Below, in pieces: positions 28,510 to 35,993 of a DNA stretch of 64,000 bases (position 1 is its first letter; each line of letters begins with the position of its first letter). A program made the translations under genes and the position numbers. The notes under the pieces were generated by a model. It was not told the origin of the DNA and made no database searches. It saw only the letters and a list, made by a program, of their open reading frames with translations. The stretch lies in the NCBI GenBank assembly GCA_031430575.1, contig JANPBT010000062.1, positions 124,001 through 188,000 of the forward strand. Reading direction: 5' to 3'. Source of the stretch: JANMDS01 sp031430575. Its GTDB lineage: Bacteria > Pseudomonadota > Gammaproteobacteria > Burkholderiales > Casimicrobiaceae.

Positions 28510-29087
28510 TGCGCGTTCGCTTGTTGACTGCCCTTTCTCGCTTCGTCGCCGTGGCCGCGACGGGCGTCGTGTGTCTAGCGTATGCCCATGAGTTGCCAGA
28601 AAATCGCGCAACGCTCGTTTTAAGAGATCAAACACATTTATCGCTAACGTTACATGTTGACCTCGTGCTTGCGGCGCATCAAGCCCTCGCGCCGCGACAA
28701 GGCCTACGGGAGTTTTTGCTAGTCTGCGCCGCGCTAAGCCCAGATGAGTTTCATAAACTCATGCAACGCGCGCAAACCATGCTGGAAGCCGAAACGCGTG
28801 CGACGCTCAATGGCGGTAGCGCGGCGAAGATTACGGGCTGGGTGTGGCCGAAATCTGAAAAAATTAAAGCATCGATCCAACAACACGTCATGGGATTCAT
28901 CGTAGGTACAAGCAATCATACCCATGAAGCGCCATTCGAAATTCGTGCTCATATCATGCACGACAAACCGATCACCGAAAGCAAAGTTCAGTTTGCAGAC
29001 GCGTTCGGGAGAGTGCTACTTGTTTGGTATCGACCCAAGCAGTTGTGGCTCACGCCCAAGCAAACATCGCCAGCAATAAAGTTCTAA
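28509..29087 (+). CDS. Exported protein of unknown function, coupled to the YHYH lipoprotein
   Basis: 192 residues starting MRVRLLTALSRFVAVAA, with a signal peptide ending near YAHELPE. The ATG shares the A of the preceding stop (TAATG), so translation is coupled. The mature part is mixed alpha/beta without cysteines suggestive of a redox role; I recognise no domain. Proximity suggests it works with the lipoprotein in the envelope. Followed by a 9-bp-stem hairpin terminator. Confidence 0.7.
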   Translation: MRVRLLTALSRFVAVAATGVVCLAYAHELPENRATLVLRDQTHLSLTLHVDLVLAAHQALAPRQGLREFLLVCAALSPDEFHKLMQRAQTMLEAETRATLNGGSAAKITGWVWPKSEKIKASIQQHVMGFIVGTSNHTHEAPFEIRAHIMHDKPITESKVQFADAFGRVLLVWYRPKQLWLTPKQTSPAIKF

Positions 29088-29142
29088 GCCCTATAGGGGG
29101 GATCCCCTTCCCACGCTGACGTTTGACTGTTAATGTGACGAC

Positions 29143-29163
29143 GGTGGGCAGGGGCTGCCCACC
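29143..29163. terminator. Hairpin terminator between convergent genes
   Basis: GGTGGGCAG (29143-29151), loop GGG, CTGCCCACC (29155-29163). A T-rich stretch follows on the plus strand. It sits between the exported-protein gene and the convergent dapC. Confidence 0.65.
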
Positions 29164-29214
29164 CTACATTTAATTTTTAACTTTTAACGAGATTTCTCTC
29201 GAAAATTGCCGATT

Positions 29215-29228
29215 CTGCGCCGCAGGTA
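29215..29228 (-). repeat. Dispersed 14-mer repeat, copy 16 (reverse)
   Basis: Exact copy ending one base before the dapC stop codon. It is the first copy after a 3.9-kb repeat-free insertion. Confidence 0.95.
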
Positions 29229-29229
29229 T

Positions 29230-30441
29230 TTACAATTTGGCTACGAATTCACGCATCCGCCGCACCGCTTCTGCGCACTCCTCGTACGAAGCGACTAGCG
29301 CAAAGCGCACCCGACCGCGCCCCGGGTTAGAGCCATCCGGTAATTTCGCGCCGAGGAAAGTGCCGGGCAGGGCGGTGATGCCAGTGGCTTTGAATAATTC
29401 GCGCACAAAAATTGTGTCGTCACCACCAAAAAATTCTGACACATCTGGCCACCAATAAAAAGCAGCATCAGGAATGGTCACGCGTACGTGCGGCGCAAGC
29501 AACGGCGTGAGCTCAAAAAATTTGCGTTTGTATTGCGCGCGGTTTTCGATCACGTGGGCTTCATCGCTCCAAGCCGCGACCGAGGCATGCGCGACCATGC
29601 CCGACATCGCTGCGCCGTTGAAAGTGCGATAGAGCAAAAAGGGTTTGATGTATTTCGCATCGCCCGCAACGTAGCCCGAGCGCAGCCCTGGTGCATTTGA
29701 GCGCTTGGAAAGCGAGCCCATGACGATCAGACGCTCGCGCCCGCGACCGAGCTGGTGGGCAGCTTCAAGCGCGCCAAGGGGGGCTTTGCCTTCTTCAAAA
29801 TAGATTTCGCTATAGCATTCGTCGCTCAAGACTAAAAAGCCATATTTCTCGGAGAGATCAAAGATCGCTTTCCATGTGGCCAAAGTGAGCACGCGACCCG
29901 TCGGGTTATCGGGCGAGCAAATGAAGAGAATTTGCGTATCGGCCCAAACCTGCGGCGCAATTTGATCGAAATTAGGTTGTGATTTCGCATCGGCCCAATC
30001 GGTGATGTAGTGGCATTTCGCCCCAGCGAACATCACCGCCGCTTCATACACCTGATAAAACGGATCGGGTAACACCACCGTCGCGTTTGGTTTCGAGCTA
30101 TCGACCAACGCGTGCACCAACGAAAAGAGCGATTCCTTCGTTCCCAATGCAGGCAGCACTTCGCTGGCTTCATCGATATGCGGTAGCCCATAGCGGCGCT
30201 CCAGCCAGCGCGCGATTGTGGTGCGCAACGCGAGCGAGCCCAATGCCGGTGGGTATTGATCGAGCGTGGAAAAACCTTCGATGATTGCATCTTTGATGAG
30301 CTGTGGCGTCGGGTGTTTCGGCTCGCCAATTTGCATTTTGATCGGCGATAAATGCGCAGGCGGCGCAACGCCTTGGAGCAATGCGCGCAACTTATCAAAG
30401 GGGAAATCAGTGAGCTTTGCGTGAGCAGGGTTTAGATTCAT
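29230..30441 (-). CDS. dapC: N-succinyldiaminopimelate aminotransferase
   Basis: Class I/II PLP aminotransferase of 403 residues in lysine/DAP synthesis, next step after DapD. Visible: MNLNPAHAKLTDFPFDKL, LALRTTIARWLERRYGLP, CSPDNPTGRVLTLATWKAIF, VLSDECYSEIYFEEG, and the PLP lysine in SLSKRSNAPGLRSGYVAGD (about residue 245). A two-mismatch repeat copy reads IAPQVWAD. In many betaproteobacteria dapC and dapD adjoin; here a 4-kb insertion separates them. Confidence 0.92.
   Translation of the reverse strand: MNLNPAHAKLTDFPFDKLRALLQGVAPPAHLSPIKMQIGEPKHPTPQLIKDAIIEGFSTLDQYPPALGSLALRTTIARWLERRYGLPHIDEASEVLPALGTKESLFSLVHALVDSSKPNATVVLPDPFYQVYEAAVMFAGAKCHYITDWADAKSQPNFDQIAPQVWADTQILFICSPDNPTGRVLTLATWKAIFDLSEKYGFLVLSDECYSEIYFEEGKAPLGALEAAHQLGRGRERLIVMGSLSKRSNAPGLRSGYVAGDAKYIKPFLLYRTFNGAAMSGMVAHASVAAWSDEAHVIENRAQYKRKFFELTPLLAPHVRVTIPDAAFYWWPDVSEFFGGDDTIFVRELFKATGITALPGTFLGAKLPDGSNPGRGRVRFALVASYEECAEAVRRMREFVAKL
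29947..29960 (+). repeat. Dispersed repeat, near copy (2 mismatches, in dapC)
   Basis: AACCTGCGGCGCAA, read QIAPQVWAD on the minus strand. Confidence 0.7.
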
Positions 30442-30487
30442 AACGCCATTTTAACGTCGCTGACGTGCGCAAACGTAGAATTGCCCC

Positions 30488-31312
30488 ATGAACGCTGCTC
30501 GCCTACGCTGGCTCGGGTGGATCGTTGCGAGCCTAATGATTGGCTACGTGGCGACGACTTGGCTTTTGAAATTTGCATTGCGCACTGATGCCGCAAGCGC
30601 CTCAACTGCCGCGCCGGTGCTCGCCCGCGATGTGTTTGCGAGAGTACCTGCGGCGCAGATTTCGGCTATTTCTGCTCCGCAGGTCGCCGCTGATATTCAG
30701 CTTTTAGGCACATTGCTGCCTGATCGTGCGCGTAAAGATTCGGTCGCGGTGCTGCGGGTGAATGGCAAATCGCTCATGCTGCGCTTAGGCGAGCGCTTGC
30801 CCGATGCCAGCGAAATCGTGCGGATCGAGCGGCGCGCCATCACCGTGCGCAGCCCACAGGGTGAGCGCGAAATTACACTTTCTGCCACCGCGCTGCCTGC
30901 GCAAAAATCAACTTCTCCCAATTTTGCTGCGACCTCAGCGATTGCCACGCCAACCCAAAAAATTGAATTTGCCAGCGGCTGCCCAGCGAGCGCTGAAGAG
31001 CGCCGCGTCGGGGTCGTGCTGGGTGCAGAAATGCTCGCGGGGGTTTTACAAAACACCTCAAGCTTAACCAATATTGTGCAAGTGGTCGGCAATGGTTTGA
31101 AAGTTCAAAATACCGCAGGCATCGGCGCATTGATCGGTCTTCGCGATGGCGATTTGCTGCGCTCCGCCGATGGCAAGCGCCTGAATGCAGCTGCCGATCT
31201 TGCCCAACTCGCACTCACTCCGCTCACGCAAGGTAAGCGCGTGGTGATCGAGTTTGAGCGCAATTCTGCGCCGCAGGTATTGCGGCTTTTGCCGCCGGGG
31301 TGTAAGGCTTAA
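30488..31312 (+). CDS. GspC-like (type II secretion system protein C) PDZ protein
   Basis: 274 residues: N-terminal membrane helix (WIVASLMIGYVATTWLLKF), a periplasmic homology-region-like domain (DIQLLGTLLPDRARKDSVAVLRVNG, GERLPDASEIVRIERRAI), a Pro/Thr linker, and a C-terminal PDZ-like domain (GIGALIGLRDGDLLRSADGK). This is the GspC layout. No other secretion genes lie nearby, so its partners must be elsewhere or it is an orphan. Two facing repeat copies at 30645-30685 encode VPAAQISAISAPQV, and a third near the end encodes SAPQVLRL. Its stop overlaps the convergent nnr stop by 4 bases. Confidence 0.7.
   Translation: MNAARLRWLGWIVASLMIGYVATTWLLKFALRTDAASASTAAPVLARDVFARVPAAQISAISAPQVAADIQLLGTLLPDRARKDSVAVLRVNGKSLMLRLGERLPDASEIVRIERRAITVRSPQGEREITLSATALPAQKSTSPNFAATSAIATPTQKIEFASGCPASAEERRVGVVLGAEMLAGVLQNTSSLTNIVQVVGNGLKVQNTAGIGALIGLRDGDLLRSADGKRLNAAADLAQLALTPLTQGKRVVIEFERNSAPQVLRLLPPGCKA
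30645..30658 (+). repeat. Dispersed 14-mer repeat, copy 17 (forward, in gspC-like gene)
   Basis: Exact copy, read VPAAQIS. It faces a degenerate reverse copy 13 bases later. Confidence 0.95.
30672..30685 (-). repeat. Dispersed repeat, near copy (2 mismatches, in gspC-like gene)
   Basis: CTGCTCCGCAGGTC on the plus strand, read SAPQV. With 30645-30658 it would fold into a hairpin inside the coding sequence. Confidence 0.65.
31266..31279 (-). repeat. Dispersed 14-mer repeat, copy 18 (reverse, in gspC-like gene)
   Basis: Exact copy, read NSAPQVLRL 10 residues from the C-terminus. Confidence 0.95.
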
Positions 31313-32763
31313 TGCCCAGCGAGCGCTGAGACGATATCGCTCGCTGTCGCATGGCGCACGCCTTTTTTGGCCAATAGATCTGCAATATGCCCGTGCCACG
31401 CGACCGCCAAAACCAGCGCGGTATAGGGCTGCAACGCCTGCGCCAAAAGCGCGCCGATCATCCCCGCAAGCACGTCGCCACTACCGGCGGTTGCCAACAG
31501 TGGATTTCCAGTCGCGTTAATGGTCGTTGCCCCAGAAGTGGAGACACTCACGCTGCCAGCGCCTTTAAGCACAACGTGGGCACGTAAGTTTTCGCTTAGC
31601 ATGCGGGCGCTGGCGATGCGATCGGCGTTGACTTGCTCGACTGTAATATTGAGTAAGCGCGCGGCTTCGCCCGGGTGGGGCGTTGCAATCGTTGGCCCTT
31701 GGCGCGTGCGCATGCGGTCTCGAAGACCGAAATCAGCGTGGATGATATTGAGCGCATCGGCATCGAGCACCAAGGGCAGCGGCAGGCTCAGCGCCCGCAT
31801 CACCACTTCTTTAGCGCTGCGGGAAGTCGAAAGCCCAGGCCCGAGCACAATCGCATCGAGCGGGCTGCGAAATACCGTAAACGGCTCTAACATCAGCTCG
31901 GGGTAGAGAATATCAACCTGCGGCGCAACTTCGCCGGCAAACCCGACGTGAACCTTGCCCGCTCCCGCCCGCAGCGCCGCGCGCCCCGCCAAAAGCGCTG
32001 CACCTGCCATGCCGGGCGCGCCGCCGACCACCATCACCGAGCCGGCATCGCCTTTATGCGCCGTGCGCAGCCGCGTCGGCAGCCCATGCGCGACGTCATC
32101 CCAACGCACGACAATGGCCTCGGTTGCCGATTGCGGCGCGGGCACGCCACAGTCGAGCATCACGAGTGCGCCGATGTAGTCAAGCGCTGCTCCAGTCCAC
32201 AATCCCGCTTTGTGAGCGAGGAAAGTGAGTGTGACGTCGGCCACCACCGCTGGGTAATAGACGTCACCCGTGAGGGCATCGACGCCGGAGGGCACGTCGA
32301 GCGCGAGGATTTGGGTGTGAGCACTGCGATAGCGATTGATTTGATCGATAATTTCAGCGAATTGCCCGTCGGGCGGGCGATTGAGCCCAATGCCAAAAAT
32401 GCCATCGACGACCCAATCGCAATGGTCTGCCCGCTCTGGCAATTCCGGCAGTAAGATGATCGGCTTCGGGCTCACTTTGAGCGCGGCCAAGGCGTGTCGC
32501 GCGGGCGAGCCTACCGGCGGCGGCTCAGCGGTCAAGTAAACCTGCACCTGCTTTCCGGCTTCCGCCAAGACTCTGGCCATCACAAAGGCATCACCGCCGT
32601 TGTTGCCAGGGCCTGCAATCACCAGCACGCTCGTCAGGCGCGGTGAGCGCGCCAAAAGCCATTTCGCCGCGGATGTGCCCGCACGCTCCATAAGCTTAAG
32701 CGCAGCGTGCTCCGTTTCATGGGCGCGCAGCGTATCAAGATCAAAAACCGGGATTCCAACCAT
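31309..32763 (-). CDS. nnr: Bifunctional NAD(P)H-hydrate epimerase / ADP-dependent NAD(P)H-hydrate dehydratase
   Basis: Repairs hydrated NAD(P)H. 484 residues from ATG 32763 (MVGIPVFDLDTLR); an in-frame TTG at 32784 is a possible earlier start. The N-terminal YjeF_N domain has VLVIAGPGNNGGDAFV and ALDVPSGVDALTGD. The C-terminal ribokinase-like domain has VMVVGGAPGMAGAALLAGRA and ATAGSGDVLAGMIGAL. A two-mismatch repeat copy reads VAPQVDIL at the domain junction. Convergent with the GspC-like gene, sharing 4 bases at the stops. Confidence 0.93.
   Translation of the reverse strand: MVGIPVFDLDTLRAHETEHAALKLMERAGTSAAKWLLARSPRLTSVLVIAGPGNNGGDAFVMARVLAEAGKQVQVYLTAEPPPVGSPARHALAALKVSPKPIILLPELPERADHCDWVVDGIFGIGLNRPPDGQFAEIIDQINRYRSAHTQILALDVPSGVDALTGDVYYPAVVADVTLTFLAHKAGLWTGAALDYIGALVMLDCGVPAPQSATEAIVVRWDDVAHGLPTRLRTAHKGDAGSVMVVGGAPGMAGAALLAGRAALRAGAGKVHVGFAGEVAPQVDILYPELMLEPFTVFRSPLDAIVLGPGLSTSRSAKEVVMRALSLPLPLVLDADALNIIHADFGLRDRMRTRQGPTIATPHPGEAARLLNITVEQVNADRIASARMLSENLRAHVVLKGAGSVSVSTSGATTINATGNPLLATAGSGDVLAGMIGALLAQALQPYTALVLAVAWHGHIADLLAKKGVRHATASDIVSALAGH
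31915..31928 (+). repeat. Dispersed repeat, near copy (2 mismatches, in nnr)
   Basis: AACCTGCGGCGCAA, read EVAPQVDIL on the minus strand. It has the same two changes as the dapC copy. Confidence 0.7.
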
Positions 32764-32831
32764 ATTTAGGGCAAGTGCTCGCAACGACTCATGGGAAAAT
32801 AGCCAATCGCATCAATTGTCGCAATTAATAC

Positions 32832-33851
32832 ATGGCTAACGCATCCCCCATTCCGGTGACTATTCTTACAGGCTTTCTCGGCTCTGGGAAAACTACGCTT
32901 TTAAACCGCATCTTGACCGAGAATCACGGCGAAAAAATCGCGGTGATCGAAAATGAATTTGGCGCAGAAAGCGTTGATAACGAGCTACTGACCCAAAATC
33001 GGGAAGAGCAAATCGTTGAAATGAATAATGGTTGCATTTGCTGCACCGTACGCGGCGATCTGATCCGCATCCTCGGTGATTTGCGCCGCAAGCGCGAGAA
33101 AAAGCAAATTAAGTTTGACCGCGTGATCATCGAGACCACCGGCATGGCCGAGCCCGGCCCGGTTGCCCAAACCTTTTTTATCGACGAAAAAACCAACGGC
33201 GCCTATTTGCTCGATGCGGTGATTACCATCGTAGACGCCAAGCATGGCATGAAGCAGCTCGATGAATTTAACGAAGCCCAAGAGCAAGTGGGCTTCGCCG
33301 ATCGCATTTTGATCTCCAAGACTGATCTCGTTGATCAGGCCGCAATCGATCAGCTCACCGCGCGCATTCGCGTGATGAATAAGCGGGCGACGATTGCGAA
33401 TGTGAATTTTGGGCAAACGCCGATCAAAGAAATTTTGGATATTCGCGGTTTCAACTTAAATGCTCGATTAGAAATTGACCCAGCATTTTTGGAAGAAGAA
33501 AGCCACGAACATAACGCCCACGTGCGCTCGTTCGTGATTAAAACCGAAAAGCCGCTAGACGTTAAAAAAGTAGATCGTTTTTTATCGTCGCTGATCAATT
33601 TGTATGGCGAAGATATGCTGCGCTTTAAAGGTATTTTGAATGTGCAGGGCGAGCCCAGGCGCGTGGTGTTCCAAGGCGTACATATGATGGCGGGCTTTGA
33701 CTTTGCCGCTAATTGGGAAGACGACGCCAAGCGCGAAAGCTTGCTGGTTTTCATTGGGCGTAAGTTGCCAGAAGCGTTGTTTCGCGAGCTTTTTGCCGAG
33801 TGCTACGCCGATGCAAACACGCAAGCACCCTACGACGCGGTGAAAGCCTAA
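32832..33851 (+). CDS. CobW/P47K-family GTPase (metal chaperone type)
   Basis: 339 residues. Walker A GFLGSGKTT at 14-22, the metal-binding CxCC in NNGCICCTVRGDLIR (about 66-80), the switch IETTGMAEPGPVAQTF, the guanine-specificity SKTD near 157, and the C-terminal CobW_C domain. A small His cluster (ESHEHNAH) sits before the C-terminal domain. Members deliver zinc or cobalt to client enzymes; no client or Zur-type site is visible here. It is divergent from nnr. Confidence 0.88.
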   Translation: MANASPIPVTILTGFLGSGKTTLLNRILTENHGEKIAVIENEFGAESVDNELLTQNREEQIVEMNNGCICCTVRGDLIRILGDLRRKREKKQIKFDRVIIETTGMAEPGPVAQTFFIDEKTNGAYLLDAVITIVDAKHGMKQLDEFNEAQEQVGFADRILISKTDLVDQAAIDQLTARIRVMNKRATIANVNFGQTPIKEILDIRGFNLNARLEIDPAFLEEESHEHNAHVRSFVIKTEKPLDVKKVDRFLSSLINLYGEDMLRFKGILNVQGEPRRVVFQGVHMMAGFDFAANWEDDAKRESLLVFIGRKLPEALFRELFAECYADANTQAPYDAVKA

Positions 33852-33876
33852 AACGAATCCGCGCAGGCGCACCTAT

Positions 33877-33890
33877 CTGCGCCGCAGGTA
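33877..33890 (-). repeat. Dispersed 14-mer repeat, copy 19 (reverse)
   Basis: Exact copy in the 51-base gap between the CobW gene and the LysR gene, 12 bases before the LysR ATG, where a ribosome site would normally lie. Confidence 0.95.
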
Positions 33891-33902
33891 TAAAGCATCC
33901 CT

Positions 33903-34799
33903 ATGGAACTGAAATGGATTGAGGATTTCTTAAAGCTTGCCGAGACTGGCAGCTTTTCGCGCGCGGCCGATGCCCGCTACGTAACGCAACCGGCCTTTTC
34001 GCGCCGCATCCGCGCGCTTGAGGCTTGGCTCGGTGTTGAGCTGATTGATCGCAGCGCCTACCCGATGCGCTTAACCCGCGCCGGCGAGCAATTTCGAGTG
34101 CAAGCTGGCGATATGCTCGACCGCATGCTCGAAGCCCGCGCCGTTGCGCGCGGGTTGCAAAGCCCATCAGAGGGCATGCTCAATGTCGCGGCGACCCACA
34201 CCATCGCGTTAACGTTTTATCCGCATTGGCTCGCCGATATTAGCGCGCGCGGCGGTATGATTAAGTCCAAGATGATCGCTGCCAATGTGCATGATGCGGT
34301 GACCATGCTTGTGGAAGGGCACGCCGACGTGTTGCTCTGCTACCACCATCCGCATGCGCCGGTCGATCTCGATCCAGATCGTTACGATATGATCGTTTTG
34401 GGTAAAGAGTTGCTTGCGCCCTATGCCAAAGCCAAGATGGATGGCAGCGCCCAATATTCATTGCCCGCAACCAAAGAAGCGCCCGTGCCCTATCTGGCAT
34501 ACACCCCGAGTGCTTATCTCGGGCGCATGGTCGACATCATCTTGCAAGAAGCGCCGCAGCGCGCGTGGCTTGAGTGCGTCTATGAAACCGATATGGCCGA
34601 AGCGCTGAAAGTTATGGTGCGTGAAGGCATCGGCATCGCTTGGCTGCCAGAGTCATCGGTGCGCCGCGAGGTGCGCGCTAAGCAAATCGTGCGCTGTGGT
34701 GATGGCCCGTGGCTCGGCCAGGTTGAAATTCGCGTCTATCGTGATCGCACCAATACTAAGCCGACAACCCAGCGGCTCTGGGATTTAGTTGCGAAGTAA
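33903..34799 (+). CDS. LysR-family transcriptional regulator
   Basis: 298 residues. The N-terminal winged helix-turn-helix reads KWIEDFLKLAETGSFSRAAD then YVTQPAFSRRIRALEAWLGV (about residues 4-45); the C-terminal part is a periplasmic-binding-type effector domain. The ligand is unknown. It precedes the L-idonate dehydrogenase gene on the same strand but is separated from it by a hairpin of two repeat copies, so it is probably transcribed separately. Confidence 0.9.
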   Translation: MELKWIEDFLKLAETGSFSRAADARYVTQPAFSRRIRALEAWLGVELIDRSAYPMRLTRAGEQFRVQAGDMLDRMLEARAVARGLQSPSEGMLNVAATHTIALTFYPHWLADISARGGMIKSKMIAANVHDAVTMLVEGHADVLLCYHHPHAPVDLDPDRYDMIVLGKELLAPYAKAKMDGSAQYSLPATKEAPVPYLAYTPSAYLGRMVDIILQEAPQRAWLECVYETDMAEALKVMVREGIGIAWLPESSVRREVRAKQIVRCGDGPWLGQVEIRVYRDRTNTKPTTQRLWDLVAK

Positions 34800-34829
34800 T
34801 TGCGAGAAAACTCACGAAAAATATCATCC

Positions 34830-34843
34830 TACCTGCGGCGCAG
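34830..34843 (+). repeat. Dispersed 14-mer repeat, copy 20 (forward)
   Basis: Exact copy, left arm of the hairpin after the LysR gene. Confidence 0.95.
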
Positions 34844-34877
34844 ATTGAGCCATTTTTGCGCCTAAAAATGCCCAAAT

Positions 34878-34891
34878 CTGCGCCGCAGGTA
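34878..34891 (-). repeat. Dispersed 14-mer repeat, copy 21 (reverse)
   Basis: Exact copy, right arm of the hairpin after the LysR gene. Confidence 0.95.
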
Positions 34892-34929
34892 TAGACCTCG
34901 TTAAATTCAAAATCATCTAGGAAACCATC

Positions 34930-35973
34930 ATGCTACTCGCTCGACTGTACGGAGCAAAAGATCTGCGCGTGGAGGAGGGCGAAGTGCCGCCGGTGGGTGC
35001 CGGTCAAGTCAAAGTGCGCTTCGGCGCTGGCGGGATTTGCGGCTCTGATTTATCGTATTACTACAAAGGCGGCGTGGGCGATTTCAAAGTCATGGAGCCG
35101 TTTTGCTTAGGCCATGAAGTCGCAGGCGAAATCGTTGCGTTGGGTGATGCCGTTGCTGGGCTTGCGGTGGGTGATCGGGTGGCGATTAATCCAAATCAGC
35201 CCTGCCGCGTTTGCCGTTTTTGCGTGCAAGGCAACGGTCAACTTTGCCTATCGATGAATTTCATGGGCAGCGCAGCGATTTTCCCGCATGTGCAAGGCGT
35301 TTACCGTGAATATCTGGTGGTCAACGCTGCGCAATGTTTCGTCGTGCCGCCGACCACAGATTTTCGCGTTGCGGCCATGGCCGAGCCGTTGGCAGTGGCC
35401 CTGCATGCGGTTAAGCGCGCGGGCTCTTTGCTCGGCAAAAAAGTGTTGGTCACTGGCGCGGGGCCGATTGGCAGCTTAATCGTGATTGCATTGAAGCGCG
35501 CGGGCGCTGCCGAAATTGTTGTGACCGACATTTCAGACGGAGCGCTCGCACGGCTTCAAAAAATCGGCGGCGTCTCGCAAGCTGTGAATGGCGCAAAAGA
35601 TGAAAAAATAGTGCAATCGTGGTTTGCCAATAAAGGCTATTTTGATGTTAGCTTTGAGTGCTCTGGCGCGCCACCTGCGGTCGCCACTGCCTTGCGGGCG
35701 ACCGCTTCTGGCGGCAAATTGGTATTGGTCGGCATTCCGGGCGTGCCCGAAATTTCGCTGCCGATTAATCAAGTGGTCGCGCGCGAAGTGGATCTCATCG
35801 GCGCTTTCCGTTTTGATGCCGAATACGGCTGGGCCGTCGCGGAATTGGCCAGCGGGCGAATTGATGTGCGCCCCTTACTTACCCATAGCTTCAATATCCG
35901 CGCGGCGAACGACGCCTTTGCCATTGCCATTGATCGCGAGCAATCGATGAAAGTGCATTTGACGCTGGATTAA
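34930..35973 (+). CDS. idnD: Zinc-dependent L-idonate 5-dehydrogenase
   Basis: Medium-chain dehydrogenase of 347 residues, oxidising L-idonate to 5-ketogluconate in relatives. Catalytic zinc ligands: Cys in GGICGSDL and GHE in CLGHEVAGE; the structural zinc cysteines are in PCRVCRFCVQGNGQLC (about 94-109). The nucleotide fold has VLVTGAGPIGSLIVIAL. The motif order and the GSAAIFPHVQGVYREYLVV segment fit IdnD better than generic alcohol dehydrogenase. No other gluconate/idonate genes lie nearby. Confidence 0.8.
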   Translation: MLLARLYGAKDLRVEEGEVPPVGAGQVKVRFGAGGICGSDLSYYYKGGVGDFKVMEPFCLGHEVAGEIVALGDAVAGLAVGDRVAINPNQPCRVCRFCVQGNGQLCLSMNFMGSAAIFPHVQGVYREYLVVNAAQCFVVPPTTDFRVAAMAEPLAVALHAVKRAGSLLGKKVLVTGAGPIGSLIVIALKRAGAAEIVVTDISDGALARLQKIGGVSQAVNGAKDEKIVQSWFANKGYFDVSFECSGAPPAVATALRATASGGKLVLVGIPGVPEISLPINQVVAREVDLIGAFRFDAEYGWAVAELASGRIDVRPLLTHSFNIRAANDAFAIAIDREQSMKVHLTLD

Positions 35974-35993
35974 CGCTGAATTGCGGCGCGCGC

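Larger units (their letters stand above)
34829..34892 (+). terminator. Terminator-like inverted repeat pair after the LysR gene
   Basis: A forward copy (34830-34843) and a reverse copy (34878-34891) form arms of about 17 paired bases (TACCTGCGGCGCAGATT and its complement) around a loop of about 28 bases. It lies 30 bases after the LysR stop and about 40 before idnD. Confidence 0.6.
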
